Assembly: GCA_022425485.1 (NCBI GenBank)
Contig: JAKMFL010000060.1
Location: 62,001 to 126,000, forward strand
DNA: 64,000 nucleotides
From: Alphaproteobacteria bacterium
Lineage (GTDB): Bacteria; Pseudomonadota; Alphaproteobacteria; Puniceispirillales; Puniceispirillaceae
Direction: 5' to 3'
The notes beneath the pieces were generated by a model. The model worked only from the letters and a program-made list of their open reading frames with translations, had not been told where the DNA came from and did no database searches. Each line of letters begins with the position of its first letter. The first letter of the stretch is position 1. Of this stretch, positions 17,447 through 27,376 are shown one piece after another. The position numbers and the translations under genes were made by a program.

Positions 17447-17851
17447 ATGAGCTCTTCTTCTTCTGATACCAGCCTGCGCATCGACAAATGGCTGTGGTAT
17501 GCGCGGTTTTTCAAGACCAGAAGTCTGGCAACAAAGCTGGTTGCGTCTGGCAAATTGCGCCTGAACGGAGAGGTGATGTCAAAGCCGCATCGCCATATTC
17601 AAACGGGTCAGATATTGACCTTTGCACAGGCAAACCACATAAGAGTGATACAAATAGATGCGGTGGCTACACGCCGTGGCCCCGCTTCTGAGGCAGCAGA
17701 GCTTTACACGGATTTAAGCCCGCCTGATGTAAAGAAAAGTAAAGATGATAAAGCGCTATCGGCTGATTTTGAGAAAAGAAACCCGGGGGCTGGCAGGCCA
17801 ACCAAAAAAGATAGACGTATAACTCAAAAGTTAAAAGATAATTTTCTTTGA
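17447..17851 (+). CDS. S4-domain RNA-binding protein (HslR/Hsp15-like)
   Basis: 134 residues. The S4 domain covers about residues 9-75: LRIDKWLWYARFFKTRSLATKLV followed by GKLRLNGEV, the alpha-L RNA-binding pattern. The C-terminus is basic and ends in RRITQKLKDNFL. Hsp15-like proteins bind ribosomal RNA, in E. coli on stalled 50S subunits after heat shock. It lies 27 bases after the helicase gene, probably in one operon, and upstream of the carD/rpoH group. Confidence 0.88.
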   Translation: MSSSSSDTSLRIDKWLWYARFFKTRSLATKLVASGKLRLNGEVMSKPHRHIQTGQILTFAQANHIRVIQIDAVATRRGPASEAAELYTDLSPPDVKKSKDDKALSADFEKRNPGAGRPTKKDRRITQKLKDNFL

Positions 17852-17884
17852 AACTTTCCCAAAGGTAGTACAGGATTTTTTGTG

Positions 17885-18343
17885 ATGTTTAAAACTGTAG
17901 CTGAATGGCTGAAACAGGATAAAAATGCAAAGCCGGAAGGCAATGATGCAAACGAGCTAGCGCGTCTGGTCACGGCTCTGATGATAGAGGCTGGCAACGC
18001 AGATGGCAGTTTGGATAAAGCAGAACAGACGCTGATTATTGAGGTGATTGCACGCCAGTTTGAGCTAGACGAAGCGCAGGCAGCAGAAATGATGAACGCT
18101 GCTGTCGATAAGAGCGCAGAGCGGGTTGAGTTGCATAGCCTATTGCGCCGCCTGCGGGATAATTCTGATTATGAAGAACGGCTTGGGGTGATGGAAATGG
18201 TATGGATGGTAGTGCTGGCAGATGGCAAGCTAGATCATATCGAAGCCCAACTTATGCGGCGGCTGGCCGGGTTGCTATTTGTATCCGACGTAGATTCAGG
18301 ATTAGCTGCAAAGACGGCTAAATCAAATCTGGGTCTTGCTTGA
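17885..18343 (+). CDS. TerB-family tellurite-resistance/DUF533-like helical protein
   Basis: 152 residues, all-helical. The TerB-type repeats NADGSLDKAEQTLIIEVIA and LADGKLDHIEAQLMRRLAGL are visible, each with the acidic ADG-x-x-D/E pattern that binds metal in TerB. The start is ATG 17885; a GTG one codon upstream is also possible. The family is widespread in alphaproteobacteria as a stand-alone gene; the link to tellurite is only by homology. It lies 33 bases after the S4 gene. Confidence 0.8.
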   Translation: MFKTVAEWLKQDKNAKPEGNDANELARLVTALMIEAGNADGSLDKAEQTLIIEVIARQFELDEAQAAEMMNAAVDKSAERVELHSLLRRLRDNSDYEERLGVMEMVWMVVLADGKLDHIEAQLMRRLAGLLFVSDVDSGLAAKTAKSNLGLA

Positions 18344-18403
18344 TCATATGAATTACAGTATCTGCCTTAACCTATCCAGCTAACCTATTTTTCGAGTGCC
18401 ACG

Positions 18404-18742
18404 ATGACCTATATCGTCAATGATAAATGTATCATGTGTAAATACACAGATTGTGTAGAAGTCTGTCCTGTTGATTGTTTTTATGAGGGCGAAAATATGC
18501 TGGTGATCCATCCCGATGAATGTATTGATTGTGGTGTGTGTGAGCCGGAATGCCCGCCTGAAGCGATTTTGCCTGACAGCGAGCCGGGCGCAGAAGCGTG
18601 GCTTAAATTAAATGCCCGCTTGTCTGAGGTGTGGCCAAATATTACCCAGCGCCGTGACCCGCTGAATGAGGCAGATGCGATGCAGGATAAAAAGGATAAG
18701 TTTGAAACTTTCTTTACCGAAGCGCCGGGCGAGGGCAATTAA
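18404..18742 (+). CDS. fdxA: 7Fe-8S ferredoxin FdxA
   Basis: 112 residues, normal length. The N-terminus has cysteines 9, 12, 17, 21 and 25 and then 40, 43, 46 and 50, which supply a [3Fe-4S] and a [4Fe-4S] cluster; [16 protein letters not shown] is diagnostic of the seven-iron type. It is a soluble low-potential electron carrier. In alphaproteobacteria fdxA is regularly found between the S4 gene and carD, as here. Confidence 0.95.
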   Translation: MTYIVNDKCIMCKYTDCVEVCPVDCFYEGENMLVIHPDECIDCGVCEPECPPEAILPDSEPGAEAWLKLNARLSEVWPNITQRRDPLNEADAMQDKKDKFETFFTEAPGEGN

Positions 18743-18918
18743 GGCTATTCTCCGGCCGCTAATTTGATAAATCTCCGATTTTATGGTAGAATATTTCTCG
18801 GAGTTAGGAGTTGTGGGTAGATGAGACCCGCGGAACCTTCAATCAAATGCAAACGATAAAATGCTTTCAATATATCGGAACAAGCTGATGTATCAATCAT
18901 CAGTCTTGTGGAGAGAAT

Positions 18919-19422
18919 ATGCCGAAAAAACAGAACCTTACCTATCAGGATGGCGACTTTGTTGTCTACCCCACCCATGGCGTTGGCAAAATCAATGGCA
19001 CTGAGAACCAGAAAATAGCTGGAACCGAAATTACCCTACTTGTGATTCGTTTTGAGCAGGACAGAATGACGTTGCGTGTGCCGCTTGAAAAGGCAATGAC
19101 ACTTGGATTGCGCACCCTGTCGTCACGTAAACACATGGATGATGCGATCACTACTTTGAAATCAAAAGCGAAGGTGAAGCGCGCTATGTGGTCTCGTCGG
19201 GCACAGGAATATGAAGCCAAAATCAAATCTGGTGACCCGGTAAATATCGCAGAAGTGGTGCGCGATTTACGCAAGCGCGACCCGAATACCGAGCAATCCT
19301 ATTCAGAGCGGCAAATGTATCAGGCGGCTCTTGAAAGGCTGGCGCGTGAGTTTGCGGCTATCGAAGATATTGATCAGGGCACAGCGGCAGACAGGCTAGA
19401 AGACCTAATGGACGCCGCATAA
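18919..19422 (+). CDS. carD: CarD-family transcriptional regulator
   Basis: 167 residues. The N-terminal Tudor-like RNA polymerase interaction domain is visible (GDFVVYPTHGVGKI at about 13-26, RVPLEKA near 56-62), followed by a helical DNA-binding C-terminal domain. CarD binds the RNA polymerase beta subunit and stabilises open complexes, especially at rRNA promoters. The ATG follows GGAGAG. The 176-base gap from fdxA includes a weak CTCCGA/TCGGAG inverted repeat at 18773-18803. Confidence 0.94.
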   Translation: MPKKQNLTYQDGDFVVYPTHGVGKINGTENQKIAGTEITLLVIRFEQDRMTLRVPLEKAMTLGLRTLSSRKHMDDAITTLKSKAKVKRAMWSRRAQEYEAKIKSGDPVNIAEVVRDLRKRDPNTEQSYSERQMYQAALERLAREFAAIEDIDQGTAADRLEDLMDAA

Positions 19423-19570
19423 AACGTGCGTCTTAAAGGGTGTTTCCGCTACGGCTTCATCCCTTCTTTCACATCTGCATCATTCCACCATCTGGAATGG
19501 TTGGGCATCTTTGCCTTGTCGTCTGATCTTTGCTCTGTGGCCTTCCGTATAGAAGATACGGAGAGATATT

Positions 19571-20458
19571 ATGACGCAGGTCAATCAGTCGGAAACACGA
19601 AGCTCAGATAACCAGTTTATCCGCAAGGTGATGAAAAAGCCCTTGCTTGAACGCGAGTATGAGTTGGAATTAGCTACGCGTTGGCGTGACCATGATGACC
19701 ACCGTGCGATGCATGAATTAGTGCTTGCTTATGGGCGTTTGGTTGTCAGCGCTGCTTCCAAATATCGGCATTACGGCTTGTCGCTTGGTGACCTTATCCA
19801 AGAAGGGAATATCGGTTTGATGCAGGCCGCTAGGCGGTTTGAGCCAGAACGGGGCTTTCGCTTTTCAACCTATGCTGCGTGGTGGATACGCGCCTCTATC
19901 CAAGACCATATTTTGCGTAACTGGTCGATTGTGCGCACCGGAACAACCGCTGCTCATAAGGCGCTGTTCTTTCGTTTAAAGCGCTTGCGTGCGCGCATTG
20001 GTGAAGCAGATGGCGGGCCTTTATCTGTTGAAGGGCGTCAGAAAATCGCAGAGACAATCGGTGTGAATGTTAATGATGTGGTGTTGATGGAACAACGCCT
20101 GTCAGGGCCTGATGCCTCTCTTAATATGTCTGTTTCTTCTGAAAGTGATAGCGAAGCGCAAAACTTTCTGGCGGACACCCGGCCTAACCCAGAACAGGTG
20201 GTAACGAGTATCCATGATACCAACGTCCTGTCGCAGCGTTTGCATGAAGCGTTAAATGAATTAACCCCGCGCGAGCGTCTTATCATCTTTCGTCGTCGCC
20301 TCAATGATGAGGGGGCAACATTAGAGCAGTTAGGCGGCACGCTTGGTGTCAGCAAAGAGCGTGTGCGTCAGTTAGAGCATCGTGCCCTTAAAAAACTGCG
20401 TGTGAGTCTGGAAGCGAATACAGATATGCCGCTGGATTTGTTGCCGCAACTACCCTAA
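19571..20458 (+). CDS. rpoH: RNA polymerase heat-shock sigma factor RpoH (sigma-32)
   Basis: 295 residues. Region 2 contains LGDLIQEGNIGLMQAARRFEPERGFRFSTYAAWWI-type sequence (about 75-110). The RpoH box is visible as AHKALFFRLKRLR near 133-145. Region 4 has the ERLIIFRRRL...LEQLGGTLGVSKERVRQLEHRALKKL helix-turn-helix. It directs transcription of chaperone and protease genes. Alphaproteobacteria often have two RpoH proteins and one is commonly next to carD, as here. Confidence 0.94.
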   Translation: MTQVNQSETRSSDNQFIRKVMKKPLLEREYELELATRWRDHDDHRAMHELVLAYGRLVVSAASKYRHYGLSLGDLIQEGNIGLMQAARRFEPERGFRFSTYAAWWIRASIQDHILRNWSIVRTGTTAAHKALFFRLKRLRARIGEADGGPLSVEGRQKIAETIGVNVNDVVLMEQRLSGPDASLNMSVSSESDSEAQNFLADTRPNPEQVVTSIHDTNVLSQRLHEALNELTPRERLIIFRRRLNDEGATLEQLGGTLGVSKERVRQLEHRALKKLRVSLEANTDMPLDLLPQLP

Positions 20459-20539
20459 GTTAGACCCGTTCGCCCTTGAGATGAATTTGACTGTCATCTG
20501 GCATCTTAAAGAATTATGTAAAAGGCGGGGTCATACCAC

Positions 20540-21496
20540 GTGCATGCACTTGATGCAGAAACAAATCTATATGCGCCGGTAACACCTTTTAATACCGGCT
20601 TTATGAAACGCGGCGAGCATTCTATTTATTTTGAAGAATGCGGAAAGCGCGATGGCGTCGCTGTATTATTTGTGCATGGCGGCCCGGGCGCTGGATGTGC
20701 ACCAACCCATCGCCGTCTATTTGACCCTGAAAAATATCGCGCAGTTTTGTTTGACCAGCGCGGCTGTGGTCGCTCTGAGCCTTACGCAAGTTTGAAACAA
20801 AATACCACTCAGGCTCTGGTAGAAGATATTGAGGCTCTGCGTGTCCAGCTAGGCATTGATAAATTTATCCTATTTGGCGGTTCATGGGGTTCCACCTTGT
20901 CGCTTGCCTATGGTGTGGCCTACCCTGAAAATTGTCTTGGCTTCATTTTGCGTGGCATTTTTCTGGGTGGTGAGCAGGAGATAAACTGGTTCTTATATGA
21001 TATGGGACGATTTTTTCCCGAAGCCTATGAGCGATTCGTATCCCATATAAGCCAAACAGAACGAAGCGATATTCTATCTGCCTATTATCGCCGCTTGACC
21101 AGCCCAAGCCGATCGATTGCGATGGCGGCAGCGCATCAATGGGCCGCTTATGAAAATTCTTGTGCTACCTTGCGGGCAGTTTTGCGTGATGGCGGTGCAT
21201 CTGCATATACGCTGGCGTTATTAGAGGCGCATTATTTCCTGTCAGACTGTTTTATGCCAGCAGATTACCTGTTAAATAATTTGCCAAAAATTAGCCACTT
21301 GCCTGCCTATATTGTGCAAGGTCGGTATGATGTTATTTGCCCGCCTTTCTCAGCAAAGAAACTGGCGGATGGTTGGGGCAGAAATGCAAAATTGAAATTA
21401 ATGGATAATGCTGGGCATTCCGCGTTTGAATCCAGTATTGTGCCGCATCTGTTGCGTGGGTTAGATGCAATCTATGGTCAGCTTGAAACAGGCTGA
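20540..21496 (+). CDS. pip: Prolyl aminopeptidase (proline iminopeptidase)
   Basis: 318 residues, an alpha/beta-hydrolase of the S33 family. It begins at a GTG with AAAGGCGGGG upstream. The oxyanion region HGGPGAG (46-52) and nucleophile motif GGSWGST with Ser115 are exact for the family; the acid is probably in GRYDVICP and the base His in NAGHSAF near the end. It releases N-terminal proline from peptides in the cytoplasm. It has no obvious functional tie to the neighbours. Confidence 0.93.
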   Translation: MHALDAETNLYAPVTPFNTGFMKRGEHSIYFEECGKRDGVAVLFVHGGPGAGCAPTHRRLFDPEKYRAVLFDQRGCGRSEPYASLKQNTTQALVEDIEALRVQLGIDKFILFGGSWGSTLSLAYGVAYPENCLGFILRGIFLGGEQEINWFLYDMGRFFPEAYERFVSHISQTERSDILSAYYRRLTSPSRSIAMAAAHQWAAYENSCATLRAVLRDGGASAYTLALLEAHYFLSDCFMPADYLLNNLPKISHLPAYIVQGRYDVICPPFSAKKLADGWGRNAKLKLMDNAGHSAFESSIVPHLLRGLDAIYGQLETG

Positions 21497-21623
21497 CAGC
21501 CTATCTGAAAAGATAGGGCCATAGTCACATTAGTTAAAGCTTAAAAACTATTGTGTAAAAACTTCCTATACGTTATGCAACCTTTAGTGTTATATTTGTC
21601 TATAGAGATATAAGGGAAATAAT

Positions 21624-22079
21624 ATGGCTGAGAACAGCGATAAGAATTTCAGAGTAACAAATAACAATGCTGTCGATATGCATGTTGGCAAGCGGGTGCG
21701 TTTGCGCCGGACATTGCTTGGCATGTCACAGGAGCAGTTAGGTGCGTCTTTGAATATCACCTTCCAGCAGGTGCAAAAATACGAACGCGGCGCGAACCGT
21801 ATCAGCGCGTCACGCCTATGGGATATTGCCCAGATTGTTGATGTGCCTATCAGCTATTTCTTTGACGATATGAGCGATGATGTAATGAAATCCTCTCCGC
21901 GGCGGATCAGTCGTGGATCAGAGCATGCAGTAGATGATGAGACTGGTCGCGACCCGATGGCGCGGCGGGAAACATTAGAATTAGTGCGCACCTATTATTC
22001 TATCGAAAAACCTAAAGTCCGCAAAAGAATTGCTGAAATGGTTAAAGCCATTGCGGTAACCATTAATGAAAAGCGCTAA
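21624..22079 (+). CDS. XRE-family helix-turn-helix regulator (conserved alphaproteobacterial type)
   Basis: 151 residues. The Cro/CI-type helix-turn-helix spans about residues 21-75 (GKRVRLRRTLLGMSQEQLGASLNITFQQVQKYERGANRIS). The C-terminal part (ELVRTYYSIEKPKVRKRIAEMVKAI) is the conserved oligomerisation tail seen in a regulator present in most alphaproteobacteria, known in rhizobia as PraR-like. The gene stands alone with its own 127-base leader. Targets cannot be deduced from the window. Confidence 0.88.
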   Translation: MAENSDKNFRVTNNNAVDMHVGKRVRLRRTLLGMSQEQLGASLNITFQQVQKYERGANRISASRLWDIAQIVDVPISYFFDDMSDDVMKSSPRRISRGSEHAVDDETGRDPMARRETLELVRTYYSIEKPKVRKRIAEMVKAIAVTINEKR

Positions 22080-22125
22080 TGCGTAGGTTTTTAAAAAAGC
22101 TGAAAACAGTAGGGAGCATTTTTCG

Positions 22126-22431
22126 GTGACACAAGAAGAACAAAACCCCGAAACAGATAACGCTGAAGAACATAATGCTGAATCACCGGCTTCTGGTGAA
22201 AATTTGGACAGGCTGAGTTTTGAAGAAGCTTTAAGCCAATTAGAGGCTATTGTTGATCAGCTAGAGCGCGGGGACGTATCCCTTGATAAAGCCATTGATG
22301 CGTATAGCCGTGGCATGGCATTGAAGGGGCATTGTCAGGCACGTCTCGAAGAAGCGCGTCTGAAAGTAGAGCAAATCAACCTGCCAGAAGAGGGCGGATC
22401 TGTTAGCACAAAGCCTTTTGATACGCGCTAA
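22126..22431 (+). CDS. xseB: Exodeoxyribonuclease VII small subunit
   Basis: 101 residues from a GTG at 22126, after AGGGAG. The conserved core LSFEEALSQLEAIVDQLERGDVSLDKAIDAYSRGM is the XseB signature; the first 28 residues are an acidic extension. XseB assembles with XseA into exonuclease VII, which degrades single-stranded DNA. It is followed after 3 bases by ispA and then dxs, the classical xseB-ispA-dxs order. Confidence 0.95.
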   Translation: MTQEEQNPETDNAEEHNAESPASGENLDRLSFEEALSQLEAIVDQLERGDVSLDKAIDAYSRGMALKGHCQARLEEARLKVEQINLPEEGGSVSTKPFDTR

Positions 22432-22434
22432 CTA

Positions 22435-23382
22435 ATGGTCAATATTCCGCAACTTTTGCAACAGGATGCTGCGCAAACATCCGCGTGGCTTGATGGGTAT
22501 TTTGATAGTTTAAACACGGTATCTGCCCAGAACCTTCTTGCCGCGATGCGCTACTCTGCGATGAATGGTGGTAAACGGGTGCGTGCAAGTTTGGTGTTGT
22601 CAGGCGCGCGCCTGGCGAGTAGCCAGCAATCAGATCAGCCGAGCAGCCAGCCATCAGATCAGCCGAGCAGCCAGCAGGCCTATCAGCCAGCGCATCTGGC
22701 TGTAGCGGGTGCGGTGGAAATGTTGCACGCTTATTCGCTTATTCATGATGATTTGCCAGCCATGGATGATGCGGAATTGCGGCGCGGTGTGGCTTCTTGT
22801 CATAAAGCGTTTGATGAAGCAACAGCCATTTTGGCAGGGGATGCCTTGCAAACAGAAGCCTTTAGCCTTCTTTCTGCGCCGGGGTTAATGGCAGATGCTC
22901 GGCGGCAGCTAGACCTTTGTGCGGTCTTGGCTGCGGCATCTGGTGTTGGCGGCATGGCGGGCGGGCAAATGCTGGATTTGCAAGCGGAAACTTTTGCCTT
23001 AGACCTCGCAGAGACAAAAATAATGCAGGAGCTGAAAACAGGGGCGCTGATACGGGCATCAGCCGTGATGGGCGTCATTGTTGGCGGCGGGGATGCGCAC
23101 ATGCAAAATGCGGTTGATAAATTTGCCAGTCATTTAGGATTAGCTTTTCAAATTGCTGATGATTTGCTGGATTATCAGGCAGATGCAGACCAGCTTGGCA
23201 AGCCTGCTGGACGAGATTCAGAGCAGGGAAAAGCAAGTTTTGTTGAACTGCTAGGGCTTGAAGAGGCGCGCCAGCAAGCCGATAGGCTGATAGCAGAGGC
23301 TTGTGCATCTTTGGATATGTTTGGCAACGCTGCAGATGGGTTACGCGGTCTGGCACAATTTGTTATAAACCGGAATCATTAA
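22435..23382 (+). CDS. ispA: Farnesyl/geranylgeranyl diphosphate synthase with an octapeptide-repeat insertion
   Basis: 315 residues, somewhat longer than usual. The GGKRVR substrate motif (45-50), first aspartate-rich motif DDLPAMDD (105-112) and second motif DDLLD near residue 242 are intact, so the enzyme should be active in chain elongation from IPP and DMAPP. Residues about 62-85 are an insertion of three octapeptides, S-S-Q-(Q/P)-(S/A)-(D/Y)-Q-P, encoded by a 24-base tandem repeat. It lies in the loop before the helix carrying the first Asp motif, a region where normal family members are shorter. It is co-transcribed with xseB and probably dxs. Confidence 0.95.
   Translation: MVNIPQLLQQDAAQTSAWLDGYFDSLNTVSAQNLLAAMRYSAMNGGKRVRASLVLSGARLASSQQSDQPSSQPSDQPSSQQAYQPAHLAVAGAVEMLHAYSLIHDDLPAMDDAELRRGVASCHKAFDEATAILAGDALQTEAFSLLSAPGLMADARRQLDLCAVLAAASGVGGMAGGQMLDLQAETFALDLAETKIMQELKTGALIRASAVMGVIVGGGDAHMQNAVDKFASHLGLAFQIADDLLDYQADADQLGKPAGRDSEQGKASFVELLGLEEARQQADRLIAEACASLDMFGNAADGLRGLAQFVINRNH
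22618..22689 (+). repeat. 24-bp in-frame tandem repeat (3 copies) inside ispA
   Basis: Units start at 22618, 22642 and 22666. The first two differ by only a few bases; the third diverges at its end. Each encodes an octapeptide rich in Ser, Gln and Pro. Confidence 0.85.
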
Positions 23383-23482
23383 ACCCATCGTATAGAGTTA
23401 TAATATAATCGGCTCGCTGATATAATAAGGCAAAAAATTAGGCTAGCTAGATTATAAAAAAGACGGGTTAAAGGAGGGGGAA

Positions 23483-25432
23483 GTGACGGGGCCGAGAACA
23501 CCACTTCTAGACAAAATGACATCTATGGAAAGCTTGCGGGCGCTAGGAGAAGCGCAATTGCCGCAGCTAGCGGATGAAGTGCGTGATGAGATGATACGTG
23601 CTGTATCCCAAACTGGCGGTCATTTAGGCGCTGGGCTAGGCGTTGTAGAACTAACCGTAGCTTTGCATTATATTTTTGATACGCCGCATGATCGCCTGAT
23701 ATGGGATGTTGGTCATCAGGCTTATCCACATAAGATTTTAACCGGACGGCGCGGCCAGATGGCCAGCTTGCGTCAAGAAGGCGGGCTTTCTGGCTTTACC
23801 AAGCGATCTGAGTCTGCCTTTGATCCCTTTGGGGCCGGGCATTCCTCTACCTCTGTTTCCGCCGCACTAGGTATGGCAACAGCTAGAGATATTAAGGGCG
23901 GTCATAACAAGGTTGTCGCGGTTATTGGTGATGGCGCGATGAGCGCAGGCATGGCGTTTGAAGGGCTAAATAATGCGGGGGCTTCTGAAAGCGATCTGAT
24001 TGTTATCTTGAATGATAATGATATGTCTATTGCCCCGCCTGTTGGTGCGATGTCAGCCTATTTGTCCGAGCTTATATCTTCGCAGCCCTTCCATTCTATC
24101 AGAGGCATTGTGAAGGAAGTGGCCAGCCGCTTTCCAGCGGAAGTTGAGCGTACCGCTAAACGGGCAAAGAACCTCGCACGTGAGTTGGTTAGCGGACATA
24201 GCTTGTTTAACGAGCTTGGCTTTTTTCACATTGGCCCCATTGATGGGCATGATCTAAACCATCTTTTGCCCATATTACGCAATTTGAAAGAAGGGCAGAT
24301 TGGCGGGCCAGTGCTGGTGCATGTCATCACTGAAAAAGGTCATGGTCATCCCTTTTCTAGCCCTTCTGCTGAAAAATATCATGCGGTGCCAAAATTTGAT
24401 GTCATTACTGGCGAGCATTCAAAATCAGCGAGTAATAAGCCTAGCTTCACATCTGTTTTTGCAGATACCCTGACCGAGCTTGCCAAGCAAGATCGTGATA
24501 TCGTCGCCATTACCGCTGCCATGCCCTCTGGGACAGGTCTTAATAAGATGGCAGCATCCTGCCCCTCGCAAGTCTTTGATGTGGGAATAGCAGAGCAACA
24601 TGCTGTAACCTTTGCTGCAGGTCTTGCAAGTGAAGGCCTGAAGCCGTTTGCTGCGATTTATTCCACCTTTTTGCAGCGTGGCTATGACCAGCTAGTGCAT
24701 GATGTAGCGATACAAAACCTGCCAGTTCGTTTCGCTATTGACCGGGCCGGCGTAGTTGGCGCAGATGGGGCTACTCATGCCGGTGTGTTTGACCTAGCCT
24801 ATTTATCCTGCTTGCCCAATATGATGATTATGTGCCCTGCTGATGAAGCTGAGCTGATGCATATGACGGCAACCGCAGCAGGGTATGATGAAGGGCCATC
24901 TGCTTTGCGCTATCCGCGTGGTTCAGGTACAGGTGTTAGTCTTGATGGGGGCGCACAGAAGCTTGAGATTGGGAAGGCTCGCCAGATACGCCAAGGCAGG
25001 GATATTGCTATTCTATCCCTTGGCACGATGTTACAAACTTGTGAGGCGGTGGCAGATAATCTGCACGCTTCTGGTGTATCGGTAACGTTGGTTGATGCGC
25101 GTTTTGCTAAGCCGTTTGATAAGGAATCTATCAAAGCGCTAGCGATAAACCATCCTGCCTTACTGATTGTTGAAGAGAGCAGCCCCGGGGGTTTTTCAGC
25201 GCATGTTCTGCAATATCTTGCATCTGAAGGGTGCCTTGATGGGGCGTTAAAAATTCGCACAGCCAGCCTGCCAGATACCTATCTAGATCACGCAGAGCGT
25301 TCCCGCCAATTGGAGATATCTGGCCTTGATGCCAACGCGCTTACACAGCTAGCACAAGAGATTGTGAGCCCGCAAAAAGCGCTTGGCAAAGACTTTGGTA
25401 AAAAGATGGCTAGGAAAAATTTAACTGATTAG
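23483..25432 (+). CDS. dxs: 1-deoxy-D-xylulose-5-phosphate synthase
   Basis: 649 residues from GTG 23483, which follows a very strong AAAGGAGGGGG site. It is a thiamine-diphosphate enzyme condensing pyruvate and glyceraldehyde-3-phosphate, the first step of the MEP isoprenoid pathway. Visible motifs: [16 protein letters not shown], the ThDP-binding [18 protein letters not shown], and [17 protein letters not shown] with the catalytic Glu. It follows ispA, so isoprenoid precursor and chain synthesis genes are together. Confidence 0.97.
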   Translation: MTGPRTPLLDKMTSMESLRALGEAQLPQLADEVRDEMIRAVSQTGGHLGAGLGVVELTVALHYIFDTPHDRLIWDVGHQAYPHKILTGRRGQMASLRQEGGLSGFTKRSESAFDPFGAGHSSTSVSAALGMATARDIKGGHNKVVAVIGDGAMSAGMAFEGLNNAGASESDLIVILNDNDMSIAPPVGAMSAYLSELISSQPFHSIRGIVKEVASRFPAEVERTAKRAKNLARELVSGHSLFNELGFFHIGPIDGHDLNHLLPILRNLKEGQIGGPVLVHVITEKGHGHPFSSPSAEKYHAVPKFDVITGEHSKSASNKPSFTSVFADTLTELAKQDRDIVAITAAMPSGTGLNKMAASCPSQVFDVGIAEQHAVTFAAGLASEGLKPFAAIYSTFLQRGYDQLVHDVAIQNLPVRFAIDRAGVVGADGATHAGVFDLAYLSCLPNMMIMCPADEAELMHMTATAAGYDEGPSALRYPRGSGTGVSLDGGAQKLEIGKARQIRQGRDIAILSLGTMLQTCEAVADNLHASGVSVTLVDARFAKPFDKESIKALAINHPALLIVEESSPGGFSAHVLQYLASEGCLDGALKIRTASLPDTYLDHAERSRQLEISGLDANALTQLAQEIVSPQKALGKDFGKKMARKNLTD

Positions 25433-25514
25433 AAAGATAGCAAACGCCTAAGTAGAAATCAGATTACAAGGCCGAATGAGCGTAGTTATTATTAGTGGGC
25501 CAGAATAGAGTTAG

Positions 25515-26264
25515 ATGACGGGTTCTGAGAAAGGGCGAGCTGACCTTATTTTGGTCAAGCGCGGACTGGTGCCAAGCCGAGAAAAAGCAAGGGCCCTTAT
25601 CCGCGAAAAGGCGGTGAGGCTAAATGGTGAGCTGCTTGTGAAGCCATCGCAAACCGTTGCGTCAGACGGAAAATTTCATATTGAACAGGCGAGTATTCGC
25701 TGGGTTAGCAGGGGCGGTCTAAAGCTAGAAGCAGCTTTGAATGCGTTTGATGTGCCAGACTTATCCGGTGCAGTATGTCTGGATGTCGGCGCAAGTACAG
25801 GCGGCTTCAGTGATGTATTGCTTAGCCGTGGGGCGAGCCATATTTACGCGGTAGATGTTGGTCATGGCCAACTCGCTAAAAAGCTAGCCTCTGATCCGCG
25901 CATCATCAATCTAGAAAAAACCCACGCCCGCGATCTATCCCGCCAACTTGTCCCTCAGGATATTGATTTTATTGTCTGTGACTTGTCCTTCATCTCCATT
26001 ACCAAAGCGCTGGCGCCGGCAATGGAATTGGCCCGTAGCGGGGCAGGGCTGATAAGTCTGATTAAGCCGCAATTTGAAGCTGGACGTGCCGCTCTTGGTA
26101 AGGGCGGTGTGGTTAGGCAAGAAGCAGACAGGCAAGCCGCAATAGAGCTTGTCAGGCAGTTTGTGTGTACAAGGTGCGGATGGCAGGAAAAGGGGCTTTC
26201 CTCTTCTCCCATAACAGGGTCAGATGGCAATATTGAATATCTGTTCTACGCGGTAAAACCCTGA
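25515..26264 (+). CDS. tlyA: TlyA-family rRNA (2'-O-ribose) methyltransferase
   Basis: 249 residues. An N-terminal S4 domain (RADLILVKRGLVPSREKARALIREKAVRLNG, about 8-38) precedes an FtsJ-like AdoMet domain with LDVGASTGGFSDVLLSRGA (about 93-111). TlyA enzymes methylate ribose positions in 16S and/or 23S rRNA; the older hemolysin name is misleading. It ends 10 bases before the convergent aroC and commonly follows dxs in alphaproteobacteria. Confidence 0.93.
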   Translation: MTGSEKGRADLILVKRGLVPSREKARALIREKAVRLNGELLVKPSQTVASDGKFHIEQASIRWVSRGGLKLEAALNAFDVPDLSGAVCLDVGASTGGFSDVLLSRGASHIYAVDVGHGQLAKKLASDPRIINLEKTHARDLSRQLVPQDIDFIVCDLSFISITKALAPAMELARSGAGLISLIKPQFEAGRAALGKGGVVRQEADRQAAIELVRQFVCTRCGWQEKGLSSSPITGSDGNIEYLFYAVKP

Positions 26265-26274
26265 TAACACTGTT

Positions 26275-27372
26275 TTAGCGGGGAAGCACCGCTGTTTGAG
26301 CATGATGGCGCATCACCTGATCCAAAAGCACAATCGCCAGCATTGCTTCAGCTACAGGCACCCCTCTTATGCCAACACACGGGTCATGCCGTCCTTTGGT
26401 AACCACGTCTGTTTCTGTGCCATCGCTGGCAATGGATTTGCGCGGCGTCAGGATAGAAGAGGTGGGCTTAATCGCTACTCTTGCAACAATATCCTGTCCT
26501 GTAGAAATGCCGCCTAAGACCCCGCCATTATGGTTTGACAGGAAAGTAGGCGTCCCGTCATCCCCCATGCGCATCTCATCGCCTGCCAGATGGCCGGGTA
26601 TTGCAGACAGGCCAAAACCAGAGCCAATTTCCACACCTTTGGCGGCATTGATACTCATCATGGCTGAGGCAATCTCTGCATCTAGTTTTCCATAGATAGG
26701 CTGGCCTAGCCCTACTGGAATGCCGCTTGCGACAATTTCCAAAACAGCGCCAGCAGACGAGCCTTGTTTGCGCACGCCATCAAGATACGCCTCCCAGTTT
26801 TTAGCCGCTTCTTTATCGCCGCAGAAAAAAGGATTTTGATCTATTTGCGCAACGTCAAAATTATCTCGGTTAATTTCATGTGGGCCGATTTGCACCACTG
26901 AGCCATACAGCAGATAAGCTTCGCCTAAAATAGCCTTTAGCGCTAAATCAGCAATGGCGCCAGCCGCAACTCTAACCGCAGTTTCGCGTGCTGATGAGCG
27001 TCCGCCGCCGCGGTAATCACGATGGCCGTATTTTGCATCATAGGTAAAATCTGCGTGACCGGGGCGATATTGTTTCGCGATATCACCATAATCTTTTGAA
27101 CGCTGATCGGTATTTTTAATGTTGAGGGAAATTGGTGTGCCAGTGGTCTTTCCTTCAAAAACACCAGATAGAATCTCTACCTTATCAGCTTCACGTCGCT
27201 GCGTAACAAACCTGTTTTGGCCCGGACGGCGCCTGTCCATATAGGGCTGAATAGCGTCTTCACTCAGCGGCAGGCCCGGCGGCACACCATCGACGATACA
27301 GCCAATAGCCTTGCCGTGGCTTTCCCCAAAGCTGGTAAAAGAAAATAAGGTGCCGAAACTATTATCACCCAT
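26275..27372 (-). CDS. aroC: Chorismate synthase
   Basis: 365 residues. The FMN-dependent enzyme converts EPSP to chorismate, the last step of the shikimate pathway. Signatures seen: [20 protein letters not shown] at 12-31, [21 protein letters not shown] near 119-139 and the C-terminal [17 protein letters not shown]. It starts 4 bases after the fabI stop, so fabI-aroC is a transcription unit. Confidence 0.97.
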   Translation of the reverse strand: MGDNSFGTLFSFTSFGESHGKAIGCIVDGVPPGLPLSEDAIQPYMDRRRPGQNRFVTQRREADKVEILSGVFEGKTTGTPISLNIKNTDQRSKDYGDIAKQYRPGHADFTYDAKYGHRDYRGGGRSSARETAVRVAAGAIADLALKAILGEAYLLYGSVVQIGPHEINRDNFDVAQIDQNPFFCGDKEAAKNWEAYLDGVRKQGSSAGAVLEIVASGIPVGLGQPIYGKLDAEIASAMMSINAAKGVEIGSGFGLSAIPGHLAGDEMRMGDDGTPTFLSNHNGGVLGGISTGQDIVARVAIKPTSSILTPRKSIASDGTETDVVTKGRHDPCVGIRGVPVAEAMLAIVLLDQVMRHHAQTAVLPR

Positions 27373-27376
27373 CAGA

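Noticed and set aside
18773-18803. Terminator after fdxA
   Set aside because: The CTCCGA/TCGGAG stem is only 6 bases with a 19-base loop and has no T-run after it.
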